A stretch of 64,000 nt of DNA from Paucisalibacillus globulus (lineage in GTDB: Bacteria > Bacillota > Bacilli > Bacillales > Amphibacillaceae). Every line of letters starts with the position of its first letter. Position 1 is the first letter of the stretch. The translations under genes and the position numbers were made by a program. The notes below the pieces were generated by a model. That model worked only from the letters and a program-made list of their open reading frames with translations, was not told the DNA's origin and did not search any database. Positions 1-8,910 of this stretch are shown here, piece after piece. The DNA is taken from contig NZ_LT855393.1 in assembly GCF_900184735.1 (NCBI RefSeq), positions 235,844-299,843 of the forward strand, given 5' to 3'.

Positions 1-234
1 CAAATCTTTTAGAAAAGGGAAGATATCCCGATGTAAAATCTCTGAATCAATTAGGGTCGAATAATAACCTATAGAGAGAGTGTGCTCCTCATAGGGTAAT
101 GTAGAAAGTGTAAAATCATTTGATCCATTTAGCTGCTGAAAAAGACTCTCAATCGATTCGTCTTTTTCCTTCTCTTTTTCTTTCTCTTTCTCTATTCTCT
201 TATTTAGTCTCCTTCTCTGTCTCCTTAATCTCAT
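1..234 (-). CDS. GerA-family spore germination protein, N-terminal part (cut by window edge)
   Basis: The reverse strand from 234 down to the window edge is an open frame of 78 codons with no stop. It begins with a basic, highly charged stretch (Arg-rich, then alternating Lys-Glu at residues 15-24). After this come segments typical of the cytoplasmic N-terminus of GerA/GerKA-type germinant-receptor A subunits: NGSNDFT near residue 36, then a YYSTLIDSEILHRDIFPFL segment near the edge. The ATG at 234 follows an in-frame stop (235-237) and has an AAGGTGA ribosome site about six bases upstream. In the family this membrane protein senses germinants in the spore inner membrane. Family assignment rests on the short segment recalled from homologues. 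The rest of the gene lies outside the window. Confidence 0.7.
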   Translation of the reverse strand, partial: MRLRRQRRRLNKRIEKEKEKEKEKDESIESLFQQLNGSNDFTLSTLPYEEHTLSIGYYSTLIDSEILHRDIFPFLKDL

Positions 235-468
235 TTACATTCACCTTCACCATCTATGTATAAAAATCAAGAGTCTATATTTTCTATTTTCTTCAATCGA
301 AGCTAAATTTATCCATGTTAACAAAGTTATTAGGTTTTTGTATCCGTACAGTCATAATTAATACCAATTGAAAAAAAATTCTATTAAATTAGTGATAACC
401 ACTTTAAAAATGTAACAAAATGTTCTAATATATTAAGTAACATTTCAAATATTTCATAATTTATTAAA

Positions 469-482
469 TGTAATCGGTTTCA
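469..482 (+). promoter_or_regulatory. cre site (CcpA operator) upstream of acsA
   Basis: TGTAATCGGTTTCA fits the catabolite-responsive element consensus TGWAANCGNTNWCA at all 14 positions. It lies 22 bases before the acsA start, where bound CcpA would block transcription. B. subtilis acsA is known to be CcpA-repressed, so glucose repression of this gene is a natural inference. The AT-rich stretch at 340-468 probably holds the promoter, but I could not fix its hexamers. Confidence 0.75.
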
Positions 483-504
483 AATTTCAAAACGAGGTGA
501 TAGG

Positions 505-2220
505 ATGGACATGCAACGAGTACCGGCTAGAGAAGGAAATTACAATTTAAAGAACTATGATGAGCTAAGGGCAACTTTTCAATGGGAAGACGTGCATCAA
601 CACTTTTCCTGGAAGGATACAGGTAAAGTAAATATTGCCTATGAGGCAATTGATAAACATGCAGAGAACCCAGCGAAAAAAGATCAAGTTGCACTTTTAT
701 ACTCTGCACCAGGAAGAGAAGAGTCCTTAACCTTTGAACAAATTAGTAAGGATAGTAATAAGTTTGCTAATGTGTTAACGAAATATGGCGTAGAAAAAGG
801 GGATCGTATTTTCCTGTTTATGCCACGAAGTCCGGAGTTTTATGTGAGTTTATTCGGTATTTTAAAAACAGGTGCTATCGCTGGACCTTTATTTGAAGCA
901 TTTATGGAACAAGCTGTGCGTGATCGAATTCAGGATAGTGAAGCAAGTGTACTTGTAACGACTCCTGATTTATTAGAACGTGTGCCACAAGAAGAATTAC
1001 CTTCTTTAGAAAAAATAATATTAGTTGGCAACCGAAGTGAAGCATCAGAAAAGTATGTTGATTATTATCATGAAATGGAATATGCAAGTGACAACTTCGA
1101 TATAGAATGGGTAGATTTAGAGGACGGAATGGTACTACATTATACCTCTGGTTCCACTGGCAAACCAAAAGGTGTATTACATGTCCATAATGCAATGATT
1201 CAGCATTATGCAACCGGGGAATGGGTACTAGACCTGAAAGAAGATGATGTATACTGGTGTACAGCAGACCCTGGTTGGGTAACAGGTACAAGTTATGGTG
1301 TCTTTGCACCGTGGCTACATGGAGTCACCAATGTCATCCGTGGGGGACGATTCACGCCAGAAGATTGGTATGGAACATTAGAGAAGAATAAAGTAACCGT
1401 TTGGTATACAGCCCCAACGGCATTACGGATGTTAGTTAGTGCAGGCGAAAACTTGGTTAATCAATATGACCTTTCCTCACTACGCCATCTGATGAGTGTT
1501 GGTGAGCCACTTAATCCCGAAGTGGTGACATGGGGATTAAAAGCGTTCAATCTTCGTATTCATGACACGTGGTGGATGACAGAAACAGGAGCACAATTGA
1601 TTGTAAATCTACCAACAGAAGAGATTCGACCAGGATCCATGGGGAAACCAATCCCGGGTATTGAAGCATCAATTGTGGACAATGAAGGAAATGAGATTCC
1701 ACCAAATCAAATGGGTAATTTAGCGATAAAAGCTGGTTGGCCATCGATGATGAGAGCCATTTGGAATAACCCTGGTAAATATGAAAGTTACTTTATTAAT
1801 GGGTGGTATGTATCTGGAGATAGTGCTTACCGGGATGAAGATGGTTATTTCTGGTTCCAAGGACGACTGGATGATGTCATTAATACCTCTGGTGAACGAG
1901 TTGGACCATTTGAGGTAGAGAGTAAATTAATTGAACATCCAGCGGTAGCAGAAGCGGGTGTTATCGGGAAGCCGCATCCAGAACGTGGAGAGATCATAAA
2001 AGCGTTTATCACATTAAATCCAGGATATACAGAATCGGCAGAATTACTGGAGGATATCCGTGTATTTGTAAAGACAGAACTAGCAGCCCATGCAGCACCT
2101 CGTGAGATTGAAGTGCGTGATACAATACCAAAGACTAGAAGTGGTAAAATCATGCGTCGTCTCTTAAAATCTTGGGAGCTAGGGCTTCCAACTGGTGATA
2201 CTTCTACTTTGGAAGCATAA
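505..2220 (+). CDS. acsA: acetyl-CoA synthetase (AMP-forming)
   Basis: Cytoplasmic enzyme that activates acetate to acetyl-CoA through acetyl-AMP, used for acetate re-assimilation. The 571 residues match the length of B. subtilis AcsA (about 572), and the protein resembles it from end to end. Visible are the adenylate-forming P-loop motif YTSGSTGKPKG (about 213-223), the A5-type motif DTWWMTETG (about 354-362) and the C-terminal PKTRSGKIMRR, whose Lys548 is the catalytic lysine that is acetylated in this family. The start ATG follows GAGGTGAT; a second ATG two codons on is also possible. A perfect cre site precedes the gene. In B. subtilis acsA sits beside acuABC at a different locus, so its position next to yaaH is unusual. 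No terminator hairpin separates it from the repeat at 2225. Confidence 0.95.
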   Translation: MDMQRVPAREGNYNLKNYDELRATFQWEDVHQHFSWKDTGKVNIAYEAIDKHAENPAKKDQVALLYSAPGREESLTFEQISKDSNKFANVLTKYGVEKGDRIFLFMPRSPEFYVSLFGILKTGAIAGPLFEAFMEQAVRDRIQDSEASVLVTTPDLLERVPQEELPSLEKIILVGNRSEASEKYVDYYHEMEYASDNFDIEWVDLEDGMVLHYTSGSTGKPKGVLHVHNAMIQHYATGEWVLDLKEDDVYWCTADPGWVTGTSYGVFAPWLHGVTNVIRGGRFTPEDWYGTLEKNKVTVWYTAPTALRMLVSAGENLVNQYDLSSLRHLMSVGEPLNPEVVTWGLKAFNLRIHDTWWMTETGAQLIVNLPTEEIRPGSMGKPIPGIEASIVDNEGNEIPPNQMGNLAIKAGWPSMMRAIWNNPGKYESYFINGWYVSGDSAYRDEDGYFWFQGRLDDVINTSGERVGPFEVESKLIEHPAVAEAGVIGKPHPERGEIIKAFITLNPGYTESAELLEDIRVFVKTELAAHAAPREIEVRDTIPKTRSGKIMRRLLKSWELGLPTGDTSTLEA

Positions 2221-2224
2221 AAAT

Positions 2225-2465
2225 AATGAGGTTGGGACAAAAAAGTTTTAGTTAAAAAACCCGAACAAACATGATAAGCGCATGGACCCGCTCCGGAAAT
2301 ATACTACGCTTTCCACGGGCGGCTGGTGAGCCTCCTCAGAGCTAAAGCTCTTGCGGGGTCTCACCGATGCCTATCCTCCCGTAGGAGTCTCCGTATATTT
2401 CCGGAGCTGATTATCACATCGTTCAGTTTTATAACGTAAACTTATATCTATGTCCCAACCTCATT
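2225..2465. repeat. modular intergenic palindromic repeat, copy 1 (intact, short form)
   Basis: A 241-bp element begins with AATGAGGTTGGGACA (2225-2239) and ends with its exact reverse complement (2451-2465). A second perfect 15-bp inverted pair lies inside: GCTCCGGAAATATAC (2290-2304) and GTATATTTCCGGAGC (2393-2407). The core holds a further fold-back, GGTGAG...AGAGCT/AGCTCT...CTCACC. Related copies occur at six other loci in this window. It sits between the convergent acsA and sleL/yaaH genes and may terminate both. It encodes no convincing protein. Confidence 0.85.
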
Positions 2466-2478
2466 AAATGTTATTCAC

Positions 2479-3771
2479 TCAACTCGATTTCTTCACAATA
2501 TTAAAGTTATCCTGCAATAGTAACCAGTTCTGTGGAAATGCTAGCCCTAATTTCCAATAACTAATTCCAAGTAATCCAAGTTCCTTAATCAAATCAAACT
2601 TAGCTTGTATCGAGCGTGCATCTTCAAACCAAACTTCATGTTGTCGCCCTTCTGCATCCGTATAACGGAAAAATGGTGCCTGGGCTGTCGTATCATATTG
2701 AATCGGTACATTATGTTCACGAGCAAGTGCAATAGCTTGTTGTGGGCTTACGGCACGTGCATACTCTCCACCTGGAACAAATGGTAAGGTCCAGTCATAG
2801 CCATATAGATTTTGACCTAATAAAATCTTATTAGCCGGCATTTCTGTAAGGGCGTATTCCACAACTCGTCGAACCTGATCAATTGGGGAAACTGCCATAG
2901 CAGGACCACCACTATAACCCCATTCATACGTCATCAGGACCACCATGTCATCGACGGCACCATGTGCACCATAATCATGTGCTTCATACCATTCCCCTTC
3001 TTGAGTAGCACTAACTTTAGGTGCAAGTGCACTAGACATTAATAGGCCCTGTGCAGATAATCTATCCTTCGCTTTACTCAAGAAAGAACTATAAGCATCT
3101 CGGTCTTCCGGTGGTAAAAATTCAAAGTCAAAATGGACATCGGTAAAACCAACTTGCCCTGCTGTATTCACAATGTTATCTAGTAGCCTATTCTGCACTT
3201 CTTGTACGGTAACTACAATATGACCTAATTCCGCACTAAAGGCTCCTTCTTCCAGTGTGGTCACAACCATCATTAAATTAGCATTGTTGGCATCGGCAAT
3301 TTCTTTGAAATTATTAAGTGGTGGGGCAGCCAAGCTTCCGTCTCGGTTTACTTGATAACTAAAAGGTGCAAGGTAGGTTAGATAAGGAGTATTTTTACGT
3401 GCGGCATTTTCTAAAGCTTCAGAAACGGTACCCCCGGTAGGTTCAATGTAAGCATTGGAAACGATATCCCGCTTTTGACCCTGGGGAATATATAACCGTA
3501 ACCCTACATTGAGGGGGGTGTTGACTGGAATATTATTAATTCTTGCAAGTTCTTGATAAGACAAACCAAATTGTGCTGCGATTGAAAATAAACTATCGCC
3601 AGGTTGAACAAAATAAAAGCGCCCAACAATTGGAATAACCAATGCTTGCCCAACGACAAGCTGATTTGGGGCATCTAATTCATTTGCATTTATTAAGGCA
3701 TCCACGGTTGTACCGTATGTACCAGCAATGGAAAATACAGAATCACCCTGCGCGACTACATGAATTTGCAT
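2479..3771 (-). CDS. sleL: spore peptidoglycan hydrolase, LysM x2 + GH18 (SleL/YaaH)
   Basis: Cortex-lytic N-acetylglucosaminidase family acting on spore cortex during germination. Two LysM cell-wall-binding repeats occupy about residues 1-47 and 50-96, each with the (A/P)GDSxFSIA signature. A glycoside hydrolase 18 barrel follows to residue 430, with the DxxDxE-type catalytic motif seen as DVHFDFE near residues 210-217. I chose the start at 3771 (430 residues, the family length) because AAGGAGGGAGAAT directly precedes that ATG; the nine-residue extension upstream has no ribosome site. In B. subtilis yaaH is transcribed in the mother cell and is followed by yaaI, the same arrangement as here in mirror image. 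No signal peptide is visible, as expected for a protein assembled into the spore coat. Confidence 0.9.
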   Translation of the reverse strand: MQIHVVAQGDSVFSIAGTYGTTVDALINANELDAPNQLVVGQALVIPIVGRFYFVQPGDSLFSIAAQFGLSYQELARINNIPVNTPLNVGLRLYIPQGQKRDIVSNAYIEPTGGTVSEALENAARKNTPYLTYLAPFSYQVNRDGSLAAPPLNNFKEIADANNANLMMVVTTLEEGAFSAELGHIVVTVQEVQNRLLDNIVNTAGQVGFTDVHFDFEFLPPEDRDAYSSFLSKAKDRLSAQGLLMSSALAPKVSATQEGEWYEAHDYGAHGAVDDMVVLMTYEWGYSGGPAMAVSPIDQVRRVVEYALTEMPANKILLGQNLYGYDWTLPFVPGGEYARAVSPQQAIALAREHNVPIQYDTTAQAPFFRYTDAEGRQHEVWFEDARSIQAKFDLIKELGLLGISYWKLGLAFPQNWLLLQDNFNIVKKSS

Positions 3772-3861
3772 ATTCTCCCTCCTTAAGATCATATCCAAGT
3801 CGAAACTTGAACGAATGTCTCTATATACAAATTTATGAAGGGAGCATGTACGTTATGTCGA

Positions 3862-4398
3862 TTAAATAGGGGCAATATCGGCTTTCATAACGGACTTCAT
3901 TAAATATAGTGCATAGTCATTCCCATCCTTTTCTTCAGATGCCATACAATTCTTGGGAATATGCATCGTAAAGTTGTACATATAAGCGTCCTTTGCAGTA
4001 AATAGAACACAAATATCACCTGCAATTCCTGCTAGGATAATTTTTGTAATTCGTAATTCATCTAACAGTGCCTTTAGTGGTGTTTGAAAAAATGCAGAAT
4101 GCTGTGGTTTAATGAAAAAGTAATCGTTAGCTGATGGTTTTATTTGCTTAATAATATGGTGATTTTTTTCATTGGTACAATGTTGTACAATGGATGGAAT
4201 ATCGGAAGTCCATAAATGATAATGATCATTAACATAAATAATTGGAAGTTGATGTGTTTCGGCAATATGTCGTAGTTTGAGTAGATTTGGTAGGATTTCT
4301 TCCGTGTGAGAGCGTAATTTATCGCCTCCATCAAATTGGAAATCATTAATTAAATCGATGAAAATAATGGCGGTACCAGCATATTGATTCTCCAACAA
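3862..4398 (-). CDS. yaaI: isochorismatase-family hydrolase YaaI
   Basis: A cysteine-hydrolase fold protein of 178 residues. Visible are the N-terminal strand with the conserved acid (IIFIDLINDFQ) and the GIAGDICVLFTA segment, which carries the non-proline cis-peptide region and the probable nucleophile cysteine near residue 131. The physiological substrate of YaaI is not known to me; relatives hydrolyse isochorismate or amides such as nicotinamide. The start is uncertain. A GTG at 4407 overlaps the AAGGAGGTG ribosome site, whereas the TTG at 4398 is six bases beyond it, so I prefer TTG. The gene lies between sleL/yaaH (same strand) and tadA (divergent), as in B. subtilis. Confidence 0.82.
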   Translation of the reverse strand: MLENQYAGTAIIFIDLINDFQFDGGDKLRSHTEEILPNLLKLRHIAETHQLPIIYVNDHYHLWTSDIPSIVQHCTNEKNHHIIKQIKPSANDYFFIKPQHSAFFQTPLKALLDELRITKIILAGIAGDICVLFTAKDAYMYNFTMHIPKNCMASEEKDGNDYALYLMKSVMKADIAPI

Positions 4399-4451
4399 GA
4401 TGTCCACCTCCTTAACACTATGAGTTAGTAGTATTGATAAAATAAAAATAG

Positions 4452-4937
<486 letters not shown>

Positions 4938-4965
4938 CTTCCAAATATTATCTCCGGCCAGTCCA

Positions 4966-4993
4966 TTGATTTTTTCCCATAAGATGTTATAAT
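4966..4993 (+). promoter_or_regulatory. sigma-A promoter of the SRP RNA gene
   Basis: TTGATT (4966-4971) and a consensus TATAAT (4988-4993) are separated by 16 bases and end seven bases before the expected 5' end of the SRP RNA. Confidence 0.65.
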
Positions 4994-4999
4994 GGATAT

Positions 5000-5270
5000 T
5001 ACCGTGCTAGGCGGGGAGGTAGCGGTGCCCTGTACTCGCAATCCGCTATAGCGAGGCTGAATTCCCATCACGAGGTGGATGTCCGTATGGTCTGCCTCAA
5101 GGGATTGGTGTTGACGTTTAGGTCCTGCGCAACAGAGACCCACGAACCCTGTCAGGTCCGGAAGGAAGCAGCAGTAAGTGGTTATCTCTGTGTGCCGCAG
5201 GGTCACCTAAACCGAGCCATGAACTTGAGTAACGCATGGGGACATTTCATCGACGGTGGGTGCACGGCTT
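5000..5270 (+). ncRNA. ffs: signal recognition particle RNA, large (Alu-containing) type
   Basis: The RNA scaffold of the signal recognition particle, which binds Ffh and targets nascent membrane proteins. Recognised by the Alu-domain 5' region (GTGCTAGGCGGGGAGGTAGC, 5004-5023) and the universally conserved S-domain tetraloop and internal loop (GTCAGGTCCGGAAGGAAGCA, 5152-5171). The closing 3' arm is GGTGCACGG at about 5258. The length of about 270 nt is that of Bacillus scRNA, and the location between tadA and dnaX matches B. subtilis scr. The ends are estimated to within a few bases. Confidence 0.95.
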
Positions 5271-5284
5271 ACATACTCAATTGG

Positions 5285-5319
5285 AAACCTCTTGTTTTGA
5301 TACAAGAGGTTTTGTTTTA
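5285..5319 (+). terminator. rho-independent terminator after SRP RNA
   Basis: AAACCTCTTG (5285-5294) pairs with CAAGAGGTTT (5303-5312) around a short loop, followed by a T-rich run. Confidence 0.85.
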
Positions 5320-5448
5320 TCATGTTATTCCCTCTTCAGAAGATTGGAATTTTACTATTTTTGCACACAGACAGTAGTCTCCTTTAAACATCCTAATCCG
5401 TAATAAGAATACTCCCATACATATTCCAGATTTTCTTTTTCATTATCA

Positions 5449-5477
5449 TTCACATTCGAACTTAAAATCGGTATAAT
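5449..5477 (+). promoter_or_regulatory. sigma-A promoter for the dnaX operon
   Basis: TTCACA (5449-5454), a 17-base spacer and consensus TATAAT (5472-5477) end 29 bases before the dnaX start. The stretch 5320-5448 is AT-rich and shows nothing else. Confidence 0.55.
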
Positions 5478-5506
5478 TAGATAGAAATCAATGAGGGGAA
5501 TCAATT

Positions 5507-7192
5507 ATGAGCTATCAAGCATTGTATCGCACATGGCGTCCGAGAACGTTTGAGGATGTTGTAGGGCAAAGTCATATAACACGAACACTCCAAAATGCAA
5601 TTGTTCAGGAAAAATTTTCACATGCATATTTGTTTACTGGTCCACGCGGAACCGGTAAAACAAGTGCTGCCAAAATTTTTGCTCAAACTATTAACTGTGA
5701 ACATGCTCCGGTCAAAGAACCATGTAATGAGTGTGCTGCTTGCATTGGTATTCGGGACGGATCCATTTCGGATGTTATCGAAATTGATGCTGCGTCTAAT
5801 ACTAGTGTTGATGATATACGTGAGATTCGTGAAAATGTTAAATACGCTTCTAGTTCCGTGCCGTATAAAGTTTACATTATTGACGAGGTCCATATGATTT
5901 CTGTGAATGCATTTAACGCATTACTGAAAACATTAGAAGAACCTCCTAAACATGTAGTATTTATCCTGGCTACGACAGAGCCACATAAAATACCGTTAAC
6001 GATTATTTCTCGTTGTCAACGATTCGACTTTAAACCAATTCCTAACCAAGCAATTGTAGAGCGGATGCAAACTATTGTTGAAGCAGAAAGTGTTTCCGTA
6101 GCGAAGGAAGCCTTTGATGCGGTAGCATTAGCTGCAGAAGGTGGAATGCGTGATGCTCTTAGTATTCTAGATCAAGCGATATCCTATAGTGAAGCAAGTG
6201 TTGAACTGGAGGATGTTCTTGCTGTTACCGGTGGAGTTTCTCAAAAAATTCTCACGGATATGGTTGCATCCATGCACCAGAAAGATGTTCAATCTGCATT
6301 AAAAATGCTTGATCAATTGATTCAAAATGGTAAAGATCCAGCACGATTTGTCTATGATATCATTTATTTCTTACGTGATTTATTGCTATATAAGAGCGCA
6401 CCTTCCTTAGAAGGGATTCTAGAGAGGGCCATTATTGATGATGCCTTTCAGCAGTTAGCATCGAATGTTCCAGAAACCTGGATTCAACATGCGATTATGC
6501 AATTAAATCAATGTCAGCAAGAAATGAAATGGTCTAACAATCCAAAGGTATTTATAGAGATTGCCATTATTACCATTTCCAATCGATATGAAGATACACC
6601 TCAAGCATCGGATTCCGTATCCTCAGAAGCAGTCATGCAATTAACACAGAAATTAGCACATCTCGAGAAAGAAATTGCTAATTTAAAACAAATACCTACC
6701 GGGGGCGTGCAAGCACCTCAGCCGGAAAAGAAAAGACAAACAGCTACGAAATCCAAAAATAGTTACAAGATTCCTTATGAGCGAATCCGTAATGTGCTAA
6801 AAGAAGCACAAAAGCAATCACTCAAGGATGTACAATCACAGTGGGCTAATTTCCTTAGCAAACTGAAGTCAACAAGTGCTCCAGCACATGCAACCATTCA
6901 GGATGCAAAACCTGCTGCAGCATCAGATTCATCACTTGTTGTAGCATTTAAATATGAAATCCATTGTTCGCTTTTCATGGATAACCGTGAATTAGTAGAA
7001 TCTATCTTAACAGGTATTCTAAATAAACCATTAACCATTATTCCGATTCCGAATCAGGATTGGCAAGAACTTCGGAATGAATATGTAAAAAGTCAAGAGC
7101 CATCTAGTTCAGGAGAACAAGCAAGTGGAGATCCTGTAGTAGAAGAAGCAAGAAAGCTTTTTGGGGATGACTTGATTGAAATACATGACTAA
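5507..7192 (+). CDS. dnaX: DNA polymerase III subunits gamma/tau
   Basis: Clamp-loader ATPase that, with HolA and HolB, loads the beta clamp and couples the polymerase to the helicase. N-terminal AAA+ domain: Walker A GPRGTGKT (about 45-52), a zinc module with cysteines around residues 64-79, Walker B IIDEVHM (about 124-130) and the SRC arginine finger (about 168). The C-terminal part (about 375 onward) begins with a coiled coil and continues as the variable tau tail. Length 561 matches B. subtilis (563). I see no poly-A slippery site of the E. coli type, so a separate gamma product is not predicted. The start ATG follows GAGGGGAA. It begins the dnaX-yaaK-recR-yaaL operon. Confidence 0.96.
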   Translation: MSYQALYRTWRPRTFEDVVGQSHITRTLQNAIVQEKFSHAYLFTGPRGTGKTSAAKIFAQTINCEHAPVKEPCNECAACIGIRDGSISDVIEIDAASNTSVDDIREIRENVKYASSSVPYKVYIIDEVHMISVNAFNALLKTLEEPPKHVVFILATTEPHKIPLTIISRCQRFDFKPIPNQAIVERMQTIVEAESVSVAKEAFDAVALAAEGGMRDALSILDQAISYSEASVELEDVLAVTGGVSQKILTDMVASMHQKDVQSALKMLDQLIQNGKDPARFVYDIIYFLRDLLLYKSAPSLEGILERAIIDDAFQQLASNVPETWIQHAIMQLNQCQQEMKWSNNPKVFIEIAIITISNRYEDTPQASDSVSSEAVMQLTQKLAHLEKEIANLKQIPTGGVQAPQPEKKRQTATKSKNSYKIPYERIRNVLKEAQKQSLKDVQSQWANFLSKLKSTSAPAHATIQDAKPAAASDSSLVVAFKYEIHCSLFMDNRELVESILTGILNKPLTIIPIPNQDWQELRNEYVKSQEPSSSGEQASGDPVVEEARKLFGDDLIEIHD

Positions 7193-7222
7193 AATTACCT
7201 AAATTTAAAGGAGGCGTTTTCC

Positions 7223-7543
7223 ATGAAAGGTATGGGAAATATGGGCAATATGATGAAACAAATGCAAAAAATGCAAAAGAAAATGATGCAAGCGCAAGAT
7301 GAATTATTCGAAATGGAATTTGAAGCATCTGCAGGTGGCGGTATGGTAACCGTTAAAGCTAATGGAAAGAAAGAAATTATCGATGTAGAAATTAAAGAAG
7401 AAGTTGTGGATCCAGATGATATTGAAATGCTACAAGATCTAATCCTTGCGGCAACTAATGATGTTCTAAAGCAAGTTGATGATAAAACAAATGCAACAAT
7501 GGGGCAATTTACAAAAGGATTGAACATGCCAGGAATGTTCTAA
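7223..7543 (+). CDS. yaaK: YbaB/EbfC-family nucleoid-associated protein
   Basis: Small DNA-binding protein (106 residues) encoded between dnaX and recR in most Firmicutes. The N-terminal third is a Met/Gln/Lys-rich helix ([15 protein letters not shown], about 11-25). It is followed by the family's beta region [18 protein letters not shown] and a helical C-terminus. Family members bind DNA as dimers; a precise role for YaaK is unsettled. The ATG follows AAAGGAGG, 30 bases after dnaX. A short repeat remnant (7547-7575) lies between this gene and recR. Confidence 0.92.
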   Translation: MKGMGNMGNMMKQMQKMQKKMMQAQDELFEMEFEASAGGGMVTVKANGKKEIIDVEIKEEVVDPDDIEMLQDLILAATNDVLKQVDDKTNATMGQFTKGLNMPGMF

Positions 7544-7546
7544 TTT

Positions 7547-7575
7547 GTCTAGCTTCAGGCACCTTATGCATTTCT
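7547..7575 (+). repeat. collapsed copy of the GTCTAGCTTCAGGCACC element
   Basis: GTCTAGCTTCAGGCACC (7547-7563) is joined directly to TTATGCATTTCT (7564-7575). At 11515-11717 the same 17-base start and a near-identical end (TTACGCATTTCT) are separated by about 170 bases. This copy therefore looks like the two ends with the middle removed. It lies between the yaaK stop codon and the recR ribosome site. Confidence 0.7.
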
Positions 7576-7590
7576 TAGGGGGAAGACATC

Positions 7591-8187
7591 ATGTATTATC
7601 CAGAGCCGATTACGAAATTAATCGATAGCTTTACAAAATTGCCAGGTATTGGGCCGAAGACGGCTGTTCGTCTGGCATTTTTTGTGTTAAATATGAAAGA
7701 TGATGATGTACTTGAATTTGCTAATTCACTGGTTAATGCCAAACGTGAATTAACACATTGTTCCGTATGTGGTCATATCACAGATCAGGATCCTTGTGCT
7801 ATCTGTACGGATTCCACAAGAGATAATTCTGTTATTTGTGTCGTTCAGGATCCAAAAGACGTGATAGCCATGGAGAAAATGAAAGAATTCCATGGTAAAT
7901 ATCATGTGCTACATGGCGCCATTTCACCAATGGATGGAATTGGTCCGGAAGACATAAATGTTCCAGATTTGTTAAATCGTTTAAAAGACGAAGAAGTGAA
8001 TGAAATTATCTTAGCAACAAACCCTAATATTGAGGGAGAAGCAACTGCAATGTATATTTCGCGTTTAGTAAAGCCTTCTGGTATCAAAACAACAAGGATT
8101 GCACATGGTTTACCAGTTGGTGGCGATTTAGAGTATGCAGATGAGGTAACATTATCGAAAGCGTTAGAGGGTAGGAGAGAACTGTAA
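7591..8187 (+). CDS. recR: recombination mediator protein RecR
   Basis: Works with RecO and RecF to load RecA onto single-stranded gaps. The 198 residues show the helix-hairpin-helix segment ([14 protein letters not shown], about 17-30), a four-cysteine zinc finger (CSVCG...CAIC, about 57-72) and a Toprim domain (about 80-175) with the acidic motif near [10 protein letters not shown]. Length equals B. subtilis RecR. The start ATG follows AGGGGGAAG. It is third in the dnaX operon. Confidence 0.96.
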   Translation: MYYPEPITKLIDSFTKLPGIGPKTAVRLAFFVLNMKDDDVLEFANSLVNAKRELTHCSVCGHITDQDPCAICTDSTRDNSVICVVQDPKDVIAMEKMKEFHGKYHVLHGAISPMDGIGPEDINVPDLLNRLKDEEVNEIILATNPNIEGEATAMYISRLVKPSGIKTTRIAHGLPVGGDLEYADEVTLSKALEGRREL

Positions 8188-8202
8188 AGTCGGGTGACAT
8201 CA

Positions 8203-8427
8203 GTGGGAAGAAAGAAAAGAAAGCAAAAGCGAGAGGTCGATGAGCTTTTACTTGATGCTATCTTCTCCATCGAACACGAGTGGAAACAGATAAGGTCCAT
8301 CGTTGAAAAATCCATTGAGCCAACATTCGAGGGGAAAAGCACAGAGAAAATTGCTCAATCTAAGTATTTATTTTTATTAAGAGAAGCAAGGCGCCGTAAG
8401 ATAAGCGCGATTAGGTATAGTAAATAA
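8203..8427 (+). CDS. yaaL: DUF2508 protein YaaL
   Basis: Small uncharacterised protein (74 residues), strongly basic at the N-terminus (GRKKRKQKRE) and helical throughout, ending RRRKISAIRYSK. B. subtilis has YaaL of about the same length directly after recR and before bofA; its function is unknown. A GTG three codons upstream (8194) is also open, but GGGTGA (8192-8197) is well spaced for the GTG at 8203, so I use the latter. It is 15 bases from recR and followed by a terminator. Confidence 0.8.
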   Translation: MGRKKRKQKREVDELLLDAIFSIEHEWKQIRSIVEKSIEPTFEGKSTEKIAQSKYLFLLREARRRKISAIRYSK

Positions 8428-8430
8428 AGG

Positions 8431-8467
8431 AAACACCTACAATTAATTTTGTAGGTGTTTTTATTTT
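8431..8467 (+). terminator. terminator of the dnaX-yaaL operon
   Basis: AAACACCTACAA (8431-8442) pairs with TTGTAGGTGTTT (8449-8460), followed by T-rich sequence. Confidence 0.88.
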
Positions 8468-8483
8468 AGGTTGTTTCCCTAAT

Positions 8484-8910
8484 CACTTCAACCCAAATTT
8501 ATAGCCAAAACGAAGTGCAACGGGTTCTCATTCATCATTTCAACCCAAATTTATAGCCAAAACGATTTGTGACAGGTTCTCATTCATCACTTCAACCCAA
8601 ATTTATAGCCAAAACGAAGTGCAACGGGTTTTTATTCATCATTTAAACCTGAATTCATAGCCCAAATGATGTGCAACAGGTTCTCATTCATCATTTCAGC
8701 CCAAATTTATAGCCAAAACGAAGTGCAGCGGATTCTCATTCATCATTTCAACCTGAATTCATAGCCCAAATGATGTGTGACAGGTTTTCATTCATCACTT
8801 CAACCCAAATTTATAGTCAAAATGATGTGCGACAGGCTTTCATTTATCATTTAAACCTGAATTCATAGCCCAAATGATGTGCAACAGGTTCTCATTCATC
8901 ATTTCAACCA
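8484..8910. repeat. tandem array, eight units of 52 bp
   Basis: The segment beginning ACCCAAATTTATAG or ACCTGAATTCATAG recurs at 8491, 8543, 8595, 8647, 8699, 8751, 8803 and 8855, exactly 52 bases apart. A broken ninth start is at 8907. Two unit types alternate: CACTTCAACCC...GAAGTG...GGGTT and CATCATTT..AACCTG...AAATGATG...CAGGTT. Because 52 is not a multiple of three, and no frame stays open, it is non-coding. It fills the gap between the yaaL terminator and bofA; 8911-9060 shows nothing further. Confidence 0.92.

Noticed and set aside
902..1309. Long - strand frame within acsA
   Set aside because: It is a shadow frame of a well-supported gene; it has no ribosome site and no recognisable protein.
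5075..5377. 100-codon frame across the SRP RNA
   Set aside because: The sequence is explained by a structured RNA with promoter and terminator.
5507..7192. Programmed frameshift in dnaX giving a gamma product
   Set aside because: No A6/A-AAG slippery run followed by a hairpin was seen at a suitable position; Bacillus DnaX is normally made as one product.
8484..8910. CRISPR array
   Set aside because: Units are contiguous with no variable spacers and no cas genes are nearby; it is an ordinary tandem array.
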